Source: Actinomadura luteofluorescens (GTDB lineage: Bacteria > Actinomycetota > Actinomycetes > Streptosporangiales > Streptosporangiaceae). From it: 64,000 bases of DNA. Location of the stretch: positions 9,424,001-9,488,000 of the forward strand of contig NZ_JACCBA010000001.1 of assembly GCF_013409365.1 (NCBI RefSeq), given 5' to 3'. The position numbers and the translations under genes are program-made. Within the stretch, counting starts at the first letter, position 1. Every line of letters begins with the position of its first letter. Below, piece after piece: positions 15,831-25,429 of this stretch. The notes under the pieces are model-generated. The model was not told the DNA's origin. It worked only from the letters and a program-made list of their open reading frames with translations, and made no database searches.

Positions 15831-16652
15831 TCAGCCCGGGGCCTTGCGGCTGAGGTGCTCCCAGGCTCGGTACTCCTCGGTGCGCGCCCGGTCCATCTGC
15901 TGGACCATGTCGTAGGAGGCGGCGCCGACGATCAGCCGCAGCGGCGGTTCCTCCAGAGCGGCGAGCTCCATGACCACCGGGGCGGCGGTGCCCGGATCGG
16001 GACCGGCGTCCTCGCCCCACATCTCGGCCATCCGGACGCGCAGCGGCTCGTACTCCGGGAGCGGCGAGGTCGCGGTGGTGCCGCGCGTGAACAGGTCCGT
16101 GCCGTACCCGCCGGGCTGCACGATCGTCACCTTGATCCCGAACGGCGCCACCTCCATCGCCAGCGCCTGGCTGAGCGAGTCGAGCGCGCTCTTGCTCGCC
16201 GCGTAGAACCCGGCGGAGGCGACGCCGCCGCCGGTCCCCATCGTGGTGACCTGCAGGATGTGGCCGGAGCCCTGCCTGCGCAGGTGCGGCACGGCGGCCT
16301 GGGCCACCCAGACCGCGCCGAAGAAGTTGACGTCGAACTGGGCGCGGATCTGCTCCTCGGTCGCCTCCTCCACCATGCCGAGCAGCATGGCGCCGGCGTT
16401 GTTGACCACGACGTCCAGCCGCCCGAACCGGGCCGCCGCCCGGTCGACCACCGTCCGGACGGCGGCGCGGTCGCGGACGTCCAGCGTCAGCCGCGCGAGG
16501 CGGTCCGGGTGGTCGGCGGCCAGGCCGTCGAGCGGGGTCAGGTCGCGCGCGGCCGCCACGACGCGGTCGCCGGCGGCGAGCGCCGCCTCGGCGAAGGCCC
16601 TGCCCAGGCCCCTCGACGCGCCGGTGATGAACCATACGCGGGCGGTCGTCAT
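15831..16652 (-). CDS. Short-chain dehydrogenase/reductase
   Basis: 273 residues, classical SDR: cofactor motif TGASRGLG near residue 10, NNAG at about 88 (VVVNNAGAMLLG), catalytic Ser region LQVTTMGTGG and Tyr-Lys in FYAASKSALDSL, then PGGYGTDLF. Acidic/basic residues after strand 2 (AAARD) favour NADP. The substrate Ser is replaced by Thr in QVTTMG, which SDRs tolerate. Located 43 bp upstream of the ABC-F gene on the same strand and divergent from a TetR gene with two operators, so TetR probably controls it. Confidence 0.85.
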   Translation of the reverse strand: MTTARVWFITGASRGLGRAFAEAALAAGDRVVAAARDLTPLDGLAADHPDRLARLTLDVRDRAAVRTVVDRAAARFGRLDVVVNNAGAMLLGMVEEATEEQIRAQFDVNFFGAVWVAQAAVPHLRRQGSGHILQVTTMGTGGGVASAGFYAASKSALDSLSQALAMEVAPFGIKVTIVQPGGYGTDLFTRGTTATSPLPEYEPLRVRMAEMWGEDAGPDPGTAAPVVMELAALEEPPLRLIVGAASYDMVQQMDRARTEEYRAWEHLSRKAPG

Positions 16653-16677
16653 CCACGCTCCTCGCTTCCTGGAGACG

Positions 16678-16740
16678 AGACGGTTCGTCTCGCTGAAGGA
16701 GTATGCGGCCGTGCCACCCTCCTGTCAAGACGGACCGTCT
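16678..16740. promoter_or_regulatory. Pair of TetR operators AGACGGWNCGTCT
   Basis: AGACGGTTCGTCT at 16678-16690 and the perfect palindrome AGACGGACCGTCT at 16728-16740 lie in the 114-bp gap between the divergent SDR and TetR genes, centres 50 bp apart. The second ends 14 bp before the TetR -10 box TACACT (16755-16760). Confidence 0.75.
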
Positions 16741-16766
16741 CGTCTCGTTTGCGGTACACTCCCGGC

Positions 16767-17360
16767 GTGTCCAGCACCAGAAAGCCCGACCCCGCGCGGC
16801 GCAGCGAGCGATCCCGGCAGGCCGTCCTCACCGCCGCGCGCGAGGTGGTCTCCGAGCTCGGGTACGCCAAGGTCACGATCGAGGCCATCGCGGCGCGCGC
16901 GGGCGTCGGCAAGCAGACCATCTACCGCTGGTGGCCCTCCAAGGGCGCGGTGGTCTTCGACGCGTTCCTTGCGCTCAGCGAGGGGGAGGAGGGCGTCCGG
17001 CTGCCCGACACCGGCGACATCGCGGCCGACCTCAGGACCGTCATGCGGGCGACGGCCGCCGAGTTCGCCGACCCGGCGTTCGAGGCGCCCCTCAGGGCGC
17101 TCAACACGCAGATCATCGACGATCCCGACCTGGCCGCCCTGTACCGCGAGAAGCTGGCCGACCCTCTCGACCGGGCGAAGAAGGACCGGCTGCGCAGCGC
17201 CCAGCAGGCGGGCCAGCTGCGCGCGGACGCCGACCTCGACCTCGTGCTCGAAGTGCTGTACGCCCCGCTCTTCCAGCGCTGGCTGCACCGCTCGGGGCCG
17301 CTCACCCCCGCGTACGCCGACGCGCTCGTGGACGTCACCCTCCGCGCGTTCGCCCCCTGA
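16767..17360 (+). CDS. TetR-family repressor, leaderless GTG start
   Basis: 197 residues. N-terminal DNA-binding domain: RQAVLTAAREVVSELGYAKV, TIEAIAARAGVGKQTIYRWW (recognition helix VGKQTIYRWWPSK). The C-terminal domain (PDTGDIAADLRTVMRA...) belongs to the TetR_C_11-like group with LRALNTQIIDDPDLA. TACACT (16755-16760) ends 6 nt before GTG and there is no ribosome site, so the mRNA likely starts at the start codon. Controls the divergent SDR by position. Confidence 0.88.
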   Translation: MSSTRKPDPARRSERSRQAVLTAAREVVSELGYAKVTIEAIAARAGVGKQTIYRWWPSKGAVVFDAFLALSEGEEGVRLPDTGDIAADLRTVMRATAAEFADPAFEAPLRALNTQIIDDPDLAALYREKLADPLDRAKKDRLRSAQQAGQLRADADLDLVLEVLYAPLFQRWLHRSGPLTPAYADALVDVTLRAFAP

Positions 17361-17469
17361 ACCGCGCGACGAGAACCCCCACCCCCGGCAGGGCCGGCGG
17401 GGCTGAAATCCCGGCAAAACTTGCCCATGCCGCGGTGCGGGACGTCCGGAATGCCCGCCCGGACGCCGT

Positions 17470-18696
17470 TAACGTGCAGGAATGCCCCAGACGCCCGGCG
17501 AGCCGCCCGGCGACGAGCCCGGCGCCACGCCCGCCCGTGAACCGGCCGGCGCCGCCCCCGCCGCCGAGCAGGCCGCCGGGCAGGACGCCGAGCGGTCGCA
17601 CCAGATGCCGCCGTGGCTGCCCAAGGCGTTCGCGCTCGCCGGCGGGAGCGTGCTGGCGTTCCTGGCAGGGCTGTGGCTGCTGGAGCGGCTGCGCGAACTG
17701 CTGCTGCTCCTGCTGATCTCGCTGTTCCTGGCCTTCGCGATCGAACCGGCGGTGAACTGGCTCGCCGCGCGCGGCTGGCGCCGCGGCGTGGCGACCGCGG
17801 CGATGTTCGTGGTCGTGGCGCTGCTGATGGCCGGGTTCCTCGGCGGCATCGGGTCGCTGCTGGCCGCCCAGGCCAACAACCTGATCACCGGATTCCCCGG
17901 CTACGTCCGCCGGTTCGTCGGATGGGTGAACTCCACCTTCGGGACGCACCTGTCGCAGCGGACCGTCTTCCAGCGGCTCCCCACCGTCACCGACGCGCTC
18001 TCACGGCACCTGTCGGGCCTCGCCGCGAACGTGTGGGGATTCGGCACCACCGCCTTCGGCGTCATCTTCAACGCCCTCGGCGTCCTGCTGTTCACCTTCT
18101 ACCTGTCCGCCGAGGGCCCCCGGTTCCGCCGGACGGTGTGCTCCGTGCTGCCGCCGCGCCGCCAGCGCGAGGTCCTGCGCGCCTGGGAGATCGCCGTCGA
18201 CAAGACCGGCGGCTACATCTACTCCCGGGGACTGCTCGCCCTCATCTCCGGCATCGCCCACTACGCCGCCATGGCCGGGCTCGGCGTCCCGTACGCGGCG
18301 GCCCTGGCGCTGTGGGTGGGCGTGGTCTCGCAGTTCATCCCCGCCGTCGGCACCTATCTGGCCGGCGCCGTGCCGGTGCTCATCGCGCTGACCAAGTCGC
18401 CGAGCACCGCGCTGTGGATCCTGCTGTTCATCATCGCCTACCAGCAGTTCGAGAACTACCTGCTGCAGCCCCGCATCACCGCCCGCACCCTGGACATGCA
18501 CCCGGCGGTCGCGTTCGGGCTCATCCTCGCCGGCGCCGCCGTCGCCGGGCCCATCGGGATCCTGCTGGCGATCCCGCTCGGCGCCAGCCTCCAGGCGTTC
18601 GTCAGCGCCTACGTGCGACGCTACGAGGTGGAGGAGCATCCCCTGACCAAGCCGGACGCGCCCCCCGGTCGGTGGTGGCGGTGGCTGCGCCGCTGA
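17470..18696 (+). CDS. AI-2E-family (TqsA/PerM-like) membrane transporter (coding part 17482-18696)
   Basis: 404 residues from ATG 17482. A Pro/Ala/Glu-rich cytoplasmic tail (1-45) precedes eight predicted membrane helices, e.g. LLLLLLISLFLAFAIEPAVN, FVVVALLMAGFLGGIG, LGVLLFTFYLSAEG, and the family-typical SQFIPAVGTYLAGAVPVLIAL and QQFENYLLQPRI segments. Members export autoinducer-2 or act as sodium/proton antiporters; role here unknown. TAACGT (17470-17475) lies 6 nt before the ATG (leaderless). Followed on the same strand by a GH3 gene after 131 bp. Confidence 0.88.
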
Positions 18697-18827
18697 CCCT
18701 TTACCGGATCGGGGGCGGTTCCGGGACGGATCGTCGAGCATTGCCGTGGACGGGAGCCGCCCCCCGCGGCTACCGTGCCGGGAGGAACCTTGATCATCAG
18801 CCAGCTCGGGGGCGGGAGGGAGCCGTC

Positions 18828-20666
18828 ATGTACCGTCCCCGCACGCGCCGCCGCAGGTGGCTCGCCGGCCTCGCGGCCGGGGCGCTCGCGGTGACCGGCC
18901 TCGGCGGCGTGGACGCGTCCGCCGCGCAGGCCGCGCCGCACGCCGGCAAGGATCCGCGGCTGATGCGGATCCTGCGGTCGATGTCGCTCCAGGACAAGGC
19001 CGCGCAGCTGTTCGTCCTGCAGGTCTACGGCAAGAGCGCCACCACCGCCGAACCGGCCGACGTCGCCGCGAACCGCAAGCTGTACGGGGTCGACAACGCC
19101 GCGCAGGTCGTCGCCCGCTACCACCCCGGCGGCTTCATCTACTACGGCGACAACGTCACCGACCCGCGGCAGCTCGCCGCGTTCTCCAACGGCATCCAGC
19201 GCGCCGCCGCGGCGCAGCCCCTGCGCGTCCCCGCCACGATCGCCATCGACCAGGAGGGCGGCATCGTCGCCCGCGTCCAGCCGCCCGCGACGCAGTCGCC
19301 CGGCAGCATGGCCCTGGCCGCCGGGCGCCGCACCGGCGACGCCCGGGCGCTCGCCCGCATTACCGGCGGCGAACTGCGCGCCGTCGGCGTCAACCAGGAC
19401 TACGCGCCCGACGCCGACGTCAACGTCAACCCGGCCAACCCCGTCATCGGCGTCCGCTCCTTCGGCTCCGACTCCGCCCTGGTGTCGGACATGGTGACCG
19501 CGCAGATCGGCGGCTACCGGGCCGGGGGCGTCACCCCGACCGTCAAGCACTTCCCCGGGCACGGCGACACCACCACCGACAGCCACACCGGCGTCCCGCA
19601 GATCGACCACACCCGCGCCGAATGGGAGAGGCTCGACCTGCCCCCGTTCCGCGCCGCGATCAAGCAGCGCGTCGACTCCATCATGACCGCGCACATCGTC
19701 GTGCCGTCGCTGGACCCCTCCGGCGACCCCGCCACCCTCTCGCGGCCCATCCTCACCGGCATCCTGCGCGACCGCCTCCACTACCGGGGCGTCGTCGTCA
19801 CCGACGCCCTCGACATGCAGGGCGTCCGCGACAAGTACGGTGACGAGAACATTCCCGTCCTGGCCCTCAAGGCCGGCGTGGACGTCCTGCTGAAGCCGCC
19901 CGCCGACGCCCAGGGCGACGGCGTGTTCCCCCGCCAGCTCGCCGCCGTCGTCAACGCCGTCAGGTCCGGGGAGCTGACCGAGAAGCGCATCGACGAGTCG
20001 GTCTACCGGATCCTGGAGCTGAAGCAGCGCCGCGGGCTGTTCCGCGACCCCTACGCCGACGAGTCGAAGATCGGCCAGGTCGTCGGGACCCCCGAGCACC
20101 TGGCCGTCGCGCAGCGCGCCACCGACCGCACCACCACCCTGGTCAAGAACGGCGCCGGGATCCTGCCCCTGCGCCCCGGCGCCCGCAAGGCCCTGGTCAC
20201 CGGATGGGGCGTGTCCACCACCGCGACCCTCGGCACCGAGATCGCCCGCCGCGGCGCCACCGCCACCATCCGGCAGACCGGCCTCAGCCCCGGCCAGCCC
20301 CAGATCGACGAGGCCGTCGCCGCCGCGCGGGACCAGGACCTGGTCGTCGCCGTCACCAACCGCGCCTGGGACGTCAAGCAGGAGCCGGGCCACAACGGGC
20401 CCGGGCAGGCGGACCTCGTCAAGGCGCTCGTCGCCACCGGGAAACCGGTCGTCGTCGTCGCCGTCCGCGACCCCTACGACATCGCCTGGTTCCCCGAGAC
20501 GACCACCTACCTGGCGACCTACTCCTACACCGCCGAGGCGCTCCGGTCGGCCGCCAAGGTGCTGTTCGGCGAGCTGGACCCGAGCGGGCGGCTGCCCGTC
20601 GCCATTCCCGCCCGCGACCAGCCGGGCACCGTCCTCTACCCGTTCGGGCACGGCCTGGGCTACTGA
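18828..20666 (+). CDS. Secreted glycoside hydrolase family 3 enzyme (beta-N-acetylhexosaminidase type)
   Basis: 612 residues. An Arg-rich start (RTRRRRWLAGLAAGALAVTG) and AQAAPHAG mark an export signal, possibly Tat. The TIM barrel carries IAIDQEGGIVARV, the NagZ-type loop KHFPGHGDTTTDSH (residues 240-253; His of DSH is the general acid in NagZ-type enzymes) and nucleophile Asp326 in VVTDALDM. A second alpha/beta domain follows from about 400 (TTLVKNGAGILPL) and ends LYPFGHGLGY. Such enzymes remove beta-N-acetylglucosamine from cell-wall fragments or chitin. GGGAGGG precedes the ATG. Neighbouring secreted esterase is convergent. Confidence 0.9.
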   Translation: MYRPRTRRRRWLAGLAAGALAVTGLGGVDASAAQAAPHAGKDPRLMRILRSMSLQDKAAQLFVLQVYGKSATTAEPADVAANRKLYGVDNAAQVVARYHPGGFIYYGDNVTDPRQLAAFSNGIQRAAAAQPLRVPATIAIDQEGGIVARVQPPATQSPGSMALAAGRRTGDARALARITGGELRAVGVNQDYAPDADVNVNPANPVIGVRSFGSDSALVSDMVTAQIGGYRAGGVTPTVKHFPGHGDTTTDSHTGVPQIDHTRAEWERLDLPPFRAAIKQRVDSIMTAHIVVPSLDPSGDPATLSRPILTGILRDRLHYRGVVVTDALDMQGVRDKYGDENIPVLALKAGVDVLLKPPADAQGDGVFPRQLAAVVNAVRSGELTEKRIDESVYRILELKQRRGLFRDPYADESKIGQVVGTPEHLAVAQRATDRTTTLVKNGAGILPLRPGARKALVTGWGVSTTATLGTEIARRGATATIRQTGLSPGQPQIDEAVAAARDQDLVVAVTNRAWDVKQEPGHNGPGQADLVKALVATGKPVVVVAVRDPYDIAWFPETTTYLATYSYTAEALRSAAKVLFGELDPSGRLPVAIPARDQPGTVLYPFGHGLGY

Positions 20667-20673
20667 GCCCCCG

Positions 20674-20700
20674 GCCGGGCCGCACGCGCGGCGGCCCGGC
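20674..20700. terminator. GC-rich hairpin between convergent GH3 and esterase genes
   Basis: Arms GCCGGGCCGC and GCGGCCCGGC (10 bp, perfect) enclose a 7-nt loop eight bases after the GH3 stop. No T-tract, as is common in actinomycetes. It could terminate transcripts from both sides. Confidence 0.6.
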
Positions 20701-20766
20701 TCCGGGACGGCAGCCGCAGCCGCACCGGAACCGGGCCGGGTTCGCACCGGGGGACGCGCGGGCGCG

Positions 20767-21807
20767 TCACACCTTCCGCGCGCCGATCGACTTCATCAGC
20801 GTCGGCCACACCGCGCCCGCCTCACGCACCCACGCCGGCCAGTTGTGCCGGCCGTCGCCGTAGATGTGGGCGGTGTAGGGGATGTTCAGCTCGTTCAGCC
20901 GCTTCTGGAAGTCCCTGTTGTTCGCGCCGACCGCGATCTCGCTGAGCAGGCCGATGTCCCACGGCGCCACGTCGGGGTCGCCGGGGCCGGGACGCCCGGT
21001 CGTGCCGGCGGAGAAGAACAGGCCGGTGCCGCGCAGCTTGGGCGCCAGCGAGTACGGGTCGTGCGCCGCCCAGTTGGCGTCGTCCGACCACGGGACGCCC
21101 CAGATCGCGAACGGGTCCTGGCCGTTGCCCGCGTTGGTGAACATCAGCAGCGCCGGCATTCCGATCGAGCGCATCGACAGGATGCCGCTCAGCGACGCCG
21201 CGTACTTGAACATCCCCGGGTGCCGGGCCGCGTAGGACATCGCGCCGGCGCCGCCGGAGGAGTTGCCGATCACCGCGCGCAGCGCGCCCGCGTGGTAGTT
21301 GCGCTCCATCAGCTGGCGCACCTCGGCGGTGTGGAAGGTCTCCCACCTGGGCGTCCCGCCCTTGCCGTAGTTGTACCAGTCGGTGTACGAGCCGTTGTCG
21401 CCCTCCGGCATGACGACGATGACGTTGTACTTGGCCGCCCACGCCTCGATGTCGGTGTTGCGCGTCCAGGAGGTGTAGTCGTCCTGGCCGCCGTGGTAGG
21501 CGTACAGCACCGGCCACGTCGCCGTCGCGTTCCGCGTCCAGTTCTTCGGCAGCAGGATGCGGGTCTTGACCGCCCGGCCCAGGGCGGGGGAGTCGATGGC
21601 GACGTCGACCTCGCGGGAGGCGATCTTCTTCTCCGCGGTGATGCGCGCCCCGTCGTCCGCCCGGACCGGTCCCGCGAGCGCCTGCGCGGGACCGGCGCCG
21701 ACCGCTCCGAGACCGGCCGCCAGCACGACGGTGATCGCCCCGGAGGCCAGCGAGCGCCGCCAGGTCACCCGGTGCGGGCGGCGGCGGCCGGTCGGTGTCG
21801 TGTGCAA
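20767..21807 (-). CDS. Secreted esterase of the antigen-85/esterase D-like family
   Basis: 346 residues, TTG start preceded by GAGGTGAG. Signal peptide: basic RRRPHRVTWRRS, hydrophobic LASGAITVVLAAGLGAVG, cleavage near AQALAG. The alpha/beta-hydrolase core shows WPVLYAYHGGQDDY (oxyanion region), nucleophile Ser183 in GNSSGG, an Asp in the late third and His in YGDGRHNWPAW. Related proteins are feruloyl or acetyl esterases and mycolyltransferases; this genus-level context favours an exported carbohydrate esterase. 21808-21939 holds no gene. Confidence 0.82.
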   Translation of the reverse strand: MHTTPTGRRRPHRVTWRRSLASGAITVVLAAGLGAVGAGPAQALAGPVRADDGARITAEKKIASREVDVAIDSPALGRAVKTRILLPKNWTRNATATWPVLYAYHGGQDDYTSWTRNTDIEAWAAKYNVIVVMPEGDNGSYTDWYNYGKGGTPRWETFHTAEVRQLMERNYHAGALRAVIGNSSGGAGAMSYAARHPGMFKYAASLSGILSMRSIGMPALLMFTNAGNGQDPFAIWGVPWSDDANWAAHDPYSLAPKLRGTGLFFSAGTTGRPGPGDPDVAPWDIGLLSEIAVGANNRDFQKRLNELNIPYTAHIYGDGRHNWPAWVREAGAVWPTLMKSIGARKV

Positions 21808-21939
21808 GGCTCACCTCGCGGATCAGGCCCGACCCCCGCGGCCGCGCGACTTCCGCAGAGTGTCCTCGCCTCCGGCGAAATGATCTACGTGGGCGGCTGA
21901 CAAGATTTCTCCGCGCCGCTGTGGAGAAGTGAGTGATTC

Positions 21940-22704
21940 TCAGGCCCCGCCGGCGGCGGCCTCGGCCAGCAGCGCGGCCAGATCGCGGGGCCGGGAGAGC
22001 ATCGGCCAGTGCCCGGTCGGCAGCTCGTGGTAGGTCCAGCCGGGCCCGGTCATCATCGAGAAGACCGGGTGGCCGCTCTCGCCCATCTGCTTCACCGCGG
22101 CCAGCGGGATCGTGGAGGCGATGAGCGTGCGGGGCGTGGCCGGCACCGGGTCGGGGCGGGTGAGCGCCTGCGTCACGGTGCCGAACGGCTGGGGCGTCCC
22201 GCGCTCGCGCATCGCGGCCAGGTGCTCGCCGGTCAGGCCCGCGAGGTTGGCCGGATCCTGATCCGGGTCGAACGCCGGCACCGGGAGCCTCCAGCCGTCG
22301 CCGTGCTCGTCGACGGCCTTCTCCAGTTCCGCGCGCGAGGCGGGATCGTGGAAGTCGATGCCGGCCAGCCCTGACGGCATGGGGCCGGTGTCGACGTAGA
22401 CGATCCGGGCGATGCGCTCGGGGATCCGGTCGGCGGCGCCGGTGACCGCCATGTTCGCGCCGCTGTGCGCGACGAGCACGACCCCGGTCAGGTCGTCGTC
22501 CTCGATGAGCCGCACCAGGTCGTCGGCCTGCCCGTCGACGTCGGTGCCGGGGGCGGCTTCGTCGGCCCGCTCGGCCTGCCCGGCCGGCGTCACCGCGCGC
22601 ACCTCGTGGCCCGCGGCCCGCAGGTCCGCCGCCACCTCGTCCCACGCCCAGGCGCCGAGCCAGTGCCCCGGGACCAGTACGAACGTCGCCTTGCCAGCTG
22701 CCAT
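21940..22704 (-). CDS. Alpha/beta-hydrolase (EstC/pyrethroid-hydrolase-like)
   Basis: 254 residues. VLVPGHWLGAWAWDEVAADL is the HG-type oxyanion strand of the hydroxynitrile lyase/EstC group, VLVAHSGANMAV the nucleophile elbow (Ser in HSGAN), and YHELPTGHWPM carries the catalytic His. These enzymes hydrolyse small esters or act as lyases; substrate unknown. The start was placed at the ATG after GAGAGGAC; an in-frame ATG further out (22758) lacks a ribosome site. Divergent from a WYL regulator that is the probable controller. Confidence 0.82.
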   Translation of the reverse strand: MAAGKATFVLVPGHWLGAWAWDEVAADLRAAGHEVRAVTPAGQAERADEAAPGTDVDGQADDLVRLIEDDDLTGVVLVAHSGANMAVTGAADRIPERIARIVYVDTGPMPSGLAGIDFHDPASRAELEKAVDEHGDGWRLPVPAFDPDQDPANLAGLTGEHLAAMRERGTPQPFGTVTQALTRPDPVPATPRTLIASTIPLAAVKQMGESGHPVFSMMTGPGWTYHELPTGHWPMLSRPRDLAALLAEAAAGGA

Positions 22705-22785
22705 GTTCAGCCGTCCTCTCGGTGGATGTGATCCCACGCTAGGGTCGATACCGGACAAGAACCGCCCGGATTAAGCGAGTGACCC

Positions 22786-23748
22786 GTGCCACACCCCGCG
22801 CCGTCCCATCCGACTACCCGCGTCCTGGCCATGCTGGAGCTGCTGCAGGCCAACCCGCGCATGGGCGGGGCGGAACTGGCGCGGCGGCTCGGCGTGGACG
22901 AGCGGACCGTCCGCCGCTACGCCGCCCGCCTGGACGATCTCGGCGTCCCCGTCGTCGCCGAACGCGGCCGGTACGGCGGCTACCGGCTCATGCCCGGCTA
23001 CAAGCTGCCGCCGCTCATGCTCACCGACGACGAGGCCACCGCCGTGGTGCTCGGGCTGCTGGCCGGACGGCGGCTGGGGCTGCCCGGGCAGGCCACCGAG
23101 AGCGCGCTGGCCAAGGTGCAGCGCGTCCTGCCCTCGGTCCTGCGCGACCGCGTCCAGGCACTGCGGGACACGCTCGGGTTCACCCTCGCCGCCCGGGACT
23201 CCGCCGCGCCCGACACCGGCGCCGTCCTGACCCTCGCCGCGGCGGCGAGGCAGAGGCGCCGCGTCCGGATGCGCTACCGGTCCTGGCAGGGCGCCGAGAC
23301 CGAGCGGGATCTGGACCCCTACGGCCTGGTCTTCCACTCCGGCCGCTGGTACGTCACCGGCCACGACCACCGCAGCGGGGAGATCCGCACGTTCCGCGTC
23401 GACCGCGTCGCCGCGGCCGAACCCGGCACCGCCCGCTTCGAGCCGCCCGATGACGTCGACCCCGTCCAGCACGTCACCCTGTCGCTGGCGCGGGTGCCCT
23501 ACGCCCACGAAGTGGAGGTGCTGCTGGAGACCGATCTCGCCGAGGCGCGGCGCCGGATCCCCGCCACGACGGCGACGCTGGCCGAGGCCGCCGGGGGAGT
23601 GGTGATGACCACGCGCGCCGAACGCCTGGACGGCATGGCGCGGATGCTGGCGGGCCTGGGTTTCCCGTTCGTCATCCGGCGGCCCGACGAGCTGCGCGAC
23701 CACGTCCGCGAACTGGCGCAGGCCCTGCAAGAGCAGGCCGGGCGGTGA
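22786..23748 (+). CDS. HTH-11/WYL-domain transcriptional regulator
   Basis: 320 residues from GTG. Winged helix (residues 8-65): TTRVLAMLELLQANPRMGGA then RRLGVDERTVRRYAARLDDL, with wing GRYGGYRLMPGYKLPPLML. WYL domain at about 140-225 (RVRMRYRSWQG, then DPYGLVFHSGRWYVTGHDHR, RTFRVDRV) and a C-terminal WCX region. WYL regulators sense nucleic-acid or small ligands and often repress divergent hydrolase genes. Only 81 bp separates it from the divergent hydrolase. Confidence 0.9.
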   Translation: MPHPAPSHPTTRVLAMLELLQANPRMGGAELARRLGVDERTVRRYAARLDDLGVPVVAERGRYGGYRLMPGYKLPPLMLTDDEATAVVLGLLAGRRLGLPGQATESALAKVQRVLPSVLRDRVQALRDTLGFTLAARDSAAPDTGAVLTLAAAARQRRRVRMRYRSWQGAETERDLDPYGLVFHSGRWYVTGHDHRSGEIRTFRVDRVAAAEPGTARFEPPDDVDPVQHVTLSLARVPYAHEVEVLLETDLAEARRRIPATTATLAEAAGGVVMTTRAERLDGMARMLAGLGFPFVIRRPDELRDHVRELAQALQEQAGR

Positions 23749-23766
23749 CCGCCGGCCGGGCGTCGC

Positions 23767-24345
23767 TCAGGACTCGGCGCGGGCGTCCCACTCGCGGCGG
23801 AGCATCGCGTAGACGACCTCGTCGCTCCACTCGCCCTTGACGATCTCGTTCTGCACCAGGTGCGCCTCACGGCGCATCCCGAGCCGCTCCAGGACGCGGG
23901 CGGACGCGGCGTTGCGGCCGTCCAGCCGCCCGCAGACGCGGTGCAGGTCCAGCCCCTCGAAGCCCAGCCGCAGCACGACCTCGGCCGCCTCGGTGGCGAA
24001 CCCCTTGCCGTGGTAGGCGGGATTGAAGATGTAGCCGATCTCGCCCTGCCGGTGCTCCCGGCTGCGCCACTGCAGGTTGACCTCGCCGATCAGCTCACCG
24101 GTCTCGCGCCACTCCACCGCCAGGACCAGCCAGTCGCCCTCCTTCTCCACGGTGGACGCGCTCATCTTCTGCTTCAGGAACGACCGCGACTCCTCCACGG
24201 AGCGTGGTTCCCAGTACAGGAAGCGTGCCACCTCGGGCAGGGACTGGTAGGCGTACAGGCCCTCCAGGTCGGTTTCGCGAAACGGCCGCAGGATCAGCCG
24301 CTCGGTCTCGATCGGGTAGGCGGGACGGAGCATGCGTTGATCCTA
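23767..24345 (-). CDS. GNAT acetyltransferase, RimJ/RimL type (coding part 23767-24333)
   Basis: 188 residues: IETERLILRPFRETDLEGLY is the start of RimJ/RimL-like GNATs, GEIGYIFNPAYHGKGFATEA the acetyl-CoA pyrophosphate loop, and RLDGRNAASARVLERLGM the conserved C-terminal helix. It would N-acetylate a ribosomal protein or a small amine. On the minus strand TAGGAT (24345-24340) ends 6 nt before the ATG, indicating a leaderless mRNA. Tail-to-tail with the WYL gene. Confidence 0.88.
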
Positions 24346-24408
24346 TTCAGGGGATTCGGTCTTGTGCGACCCGTAATTCCCCGGTAGCACCCTCCGTCCC
24401 GGCGCCCG

Positions 24409-25410
24409 CTACAGCCGATGGGCCCCGTGCTCGTCCTCGGCGCCCTCCTCGACGTCGTTCTCGACGTCGTTCTCGCGGCGTTCCTCCTCGTCGAAGGCGC
24501 GGGTGTCGCGGAACTCCACGTACGGCTCCTCCTTGGGGGGCTGCCCGGCGGCGATCGCGCGGCTGCGTTCGAGCTCGGCGTCCAGCTCGGCGCCCAGCAG
24601 GATCGCCAGGTTCGTGATCCACAGCCACACCAGGAAGATGATGATCCCCGCGAGGCTGCCGTAGGTCTTGTTGTAGGACGCGAAGTTCGCCACGTACAGC
24701 GCGAACAGCCCGGACGCCGCCAGCCACAGCAGGATCGCCAGCGCGCTGCCCGGCGAGACCCAGCGGAAACCGCGCTTGGCGTTGGGGGAGGCCCAGTACA
24801 GCAGCGAGAACAGGAAGCCGACCACCACCACCAGGATCGGCCACTTGGCGATGCCCCAGACGGTGACCGCCTGCGAACCGAAACCGAGCGTGTCGCCGAG
24901 CTTGCGCGCCAGCGGCCCGGACACCACCACCGCGATGACCGACCCCGACAGCAGCACCAGCGTCAGCAGCGTGACCCCGATGCGCAGCGGCACCGTCTTC
25001 CAGAACGGGCGGCCCTCGGGGACGTCGTAGACGGCGTTGGAGGCGCGCATGAACGCCCCGACGTAGCCCGACGCCGACCAGACGGCGGCCGCGAGGCTCA
25101 GCACGGCGACGACGCCCGCGCCTCCGGCGCCGCCCTCGAGCTGCCTGATCGAGCTGACGAGCAGGTCCCGGACCGCGCCCGGCGCCAGACTCCCGACGTT
25201 CTTGACCAGGCTGTCGGTGGCCGACTGGCCGGCCATGCCCACCAGCGACACCACCACCAGGATCGCCGGGAAGATCGACAGGATGGAGTAGTAGGTGAGC
25301 GCGGCGGCCCAGTCCGAGAGGTTGTCCTTCTGGAACTCGCCGAAGGTGCGTTTGAGCGTCTGCCACCACGACCGAGCGGACAGGTCGGTGGGCGCTCCGG
25401 GCTTGCGCAT
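24409..25410 (-). CDS. YihY/BrkB-family inner membrane protein
   Basis: 333 residues with the six-helix pattern of the YihY family (once called RNase BN in error): LSDWAAALTYYSILSIFPAI, WSASGYVGAFMRASNAVYDV, LRIGVTLLTLVLLSGS, LVVVVGFLFSLLYWASPN, FRWVSPGSALAILLWLAASG and YGSLAGIIIFLVWLWITNLA ending LLGAELDAELE. The acidic C-terminal tail (DEEERRENDVENDVEEGAED) is unusual. Function of the family is unsettled, probably transport or envelope maintenance. Last gene of an operon with DUF3618 and PF07332 genes. Confidence 0.9.
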   Translation of the reverse strand: MRKPGAPTDLSARSWWQTLKRTFGEFQKDNLSDWAAALTYYSILSIFPAILVVVSLVGMAGQSATDSLVKNVGSLAPGAVRDLLVSSIRQLEGGAGGAGVVAVLSLAAAVWSASGYVGAFMRASNAVYDVPEGRPFWKTVPLRIGVTLLTLVLLSGSVIAVVVSGPLARKLGDTLGFGSQAVTVWGIAKWPILVVVVGFLFSLLYWASPNAKRGFRWVSPGSALAILLWLAASGLFALYVANFASYNKTYGSLAGIIIFLVWLWITNLAILLGAELDAELERSRAIAAGQPPKEEPYVEFRDTRAFDEEERRENDVENDVEEGAEDEHGAHRL

Positions 25411-25429
25411 GCGCGTCCTTCCCGGCCAC

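Noticed and set aside
14196..16764. Very long plus-strand frame upstream of the TetR at 16767
   Set aside because: Antisense to the ABC-F and SDR genes, with repetitive Arg/Gly/Val composition. The genuine TetR starts at 16767 by motif and -10 position.
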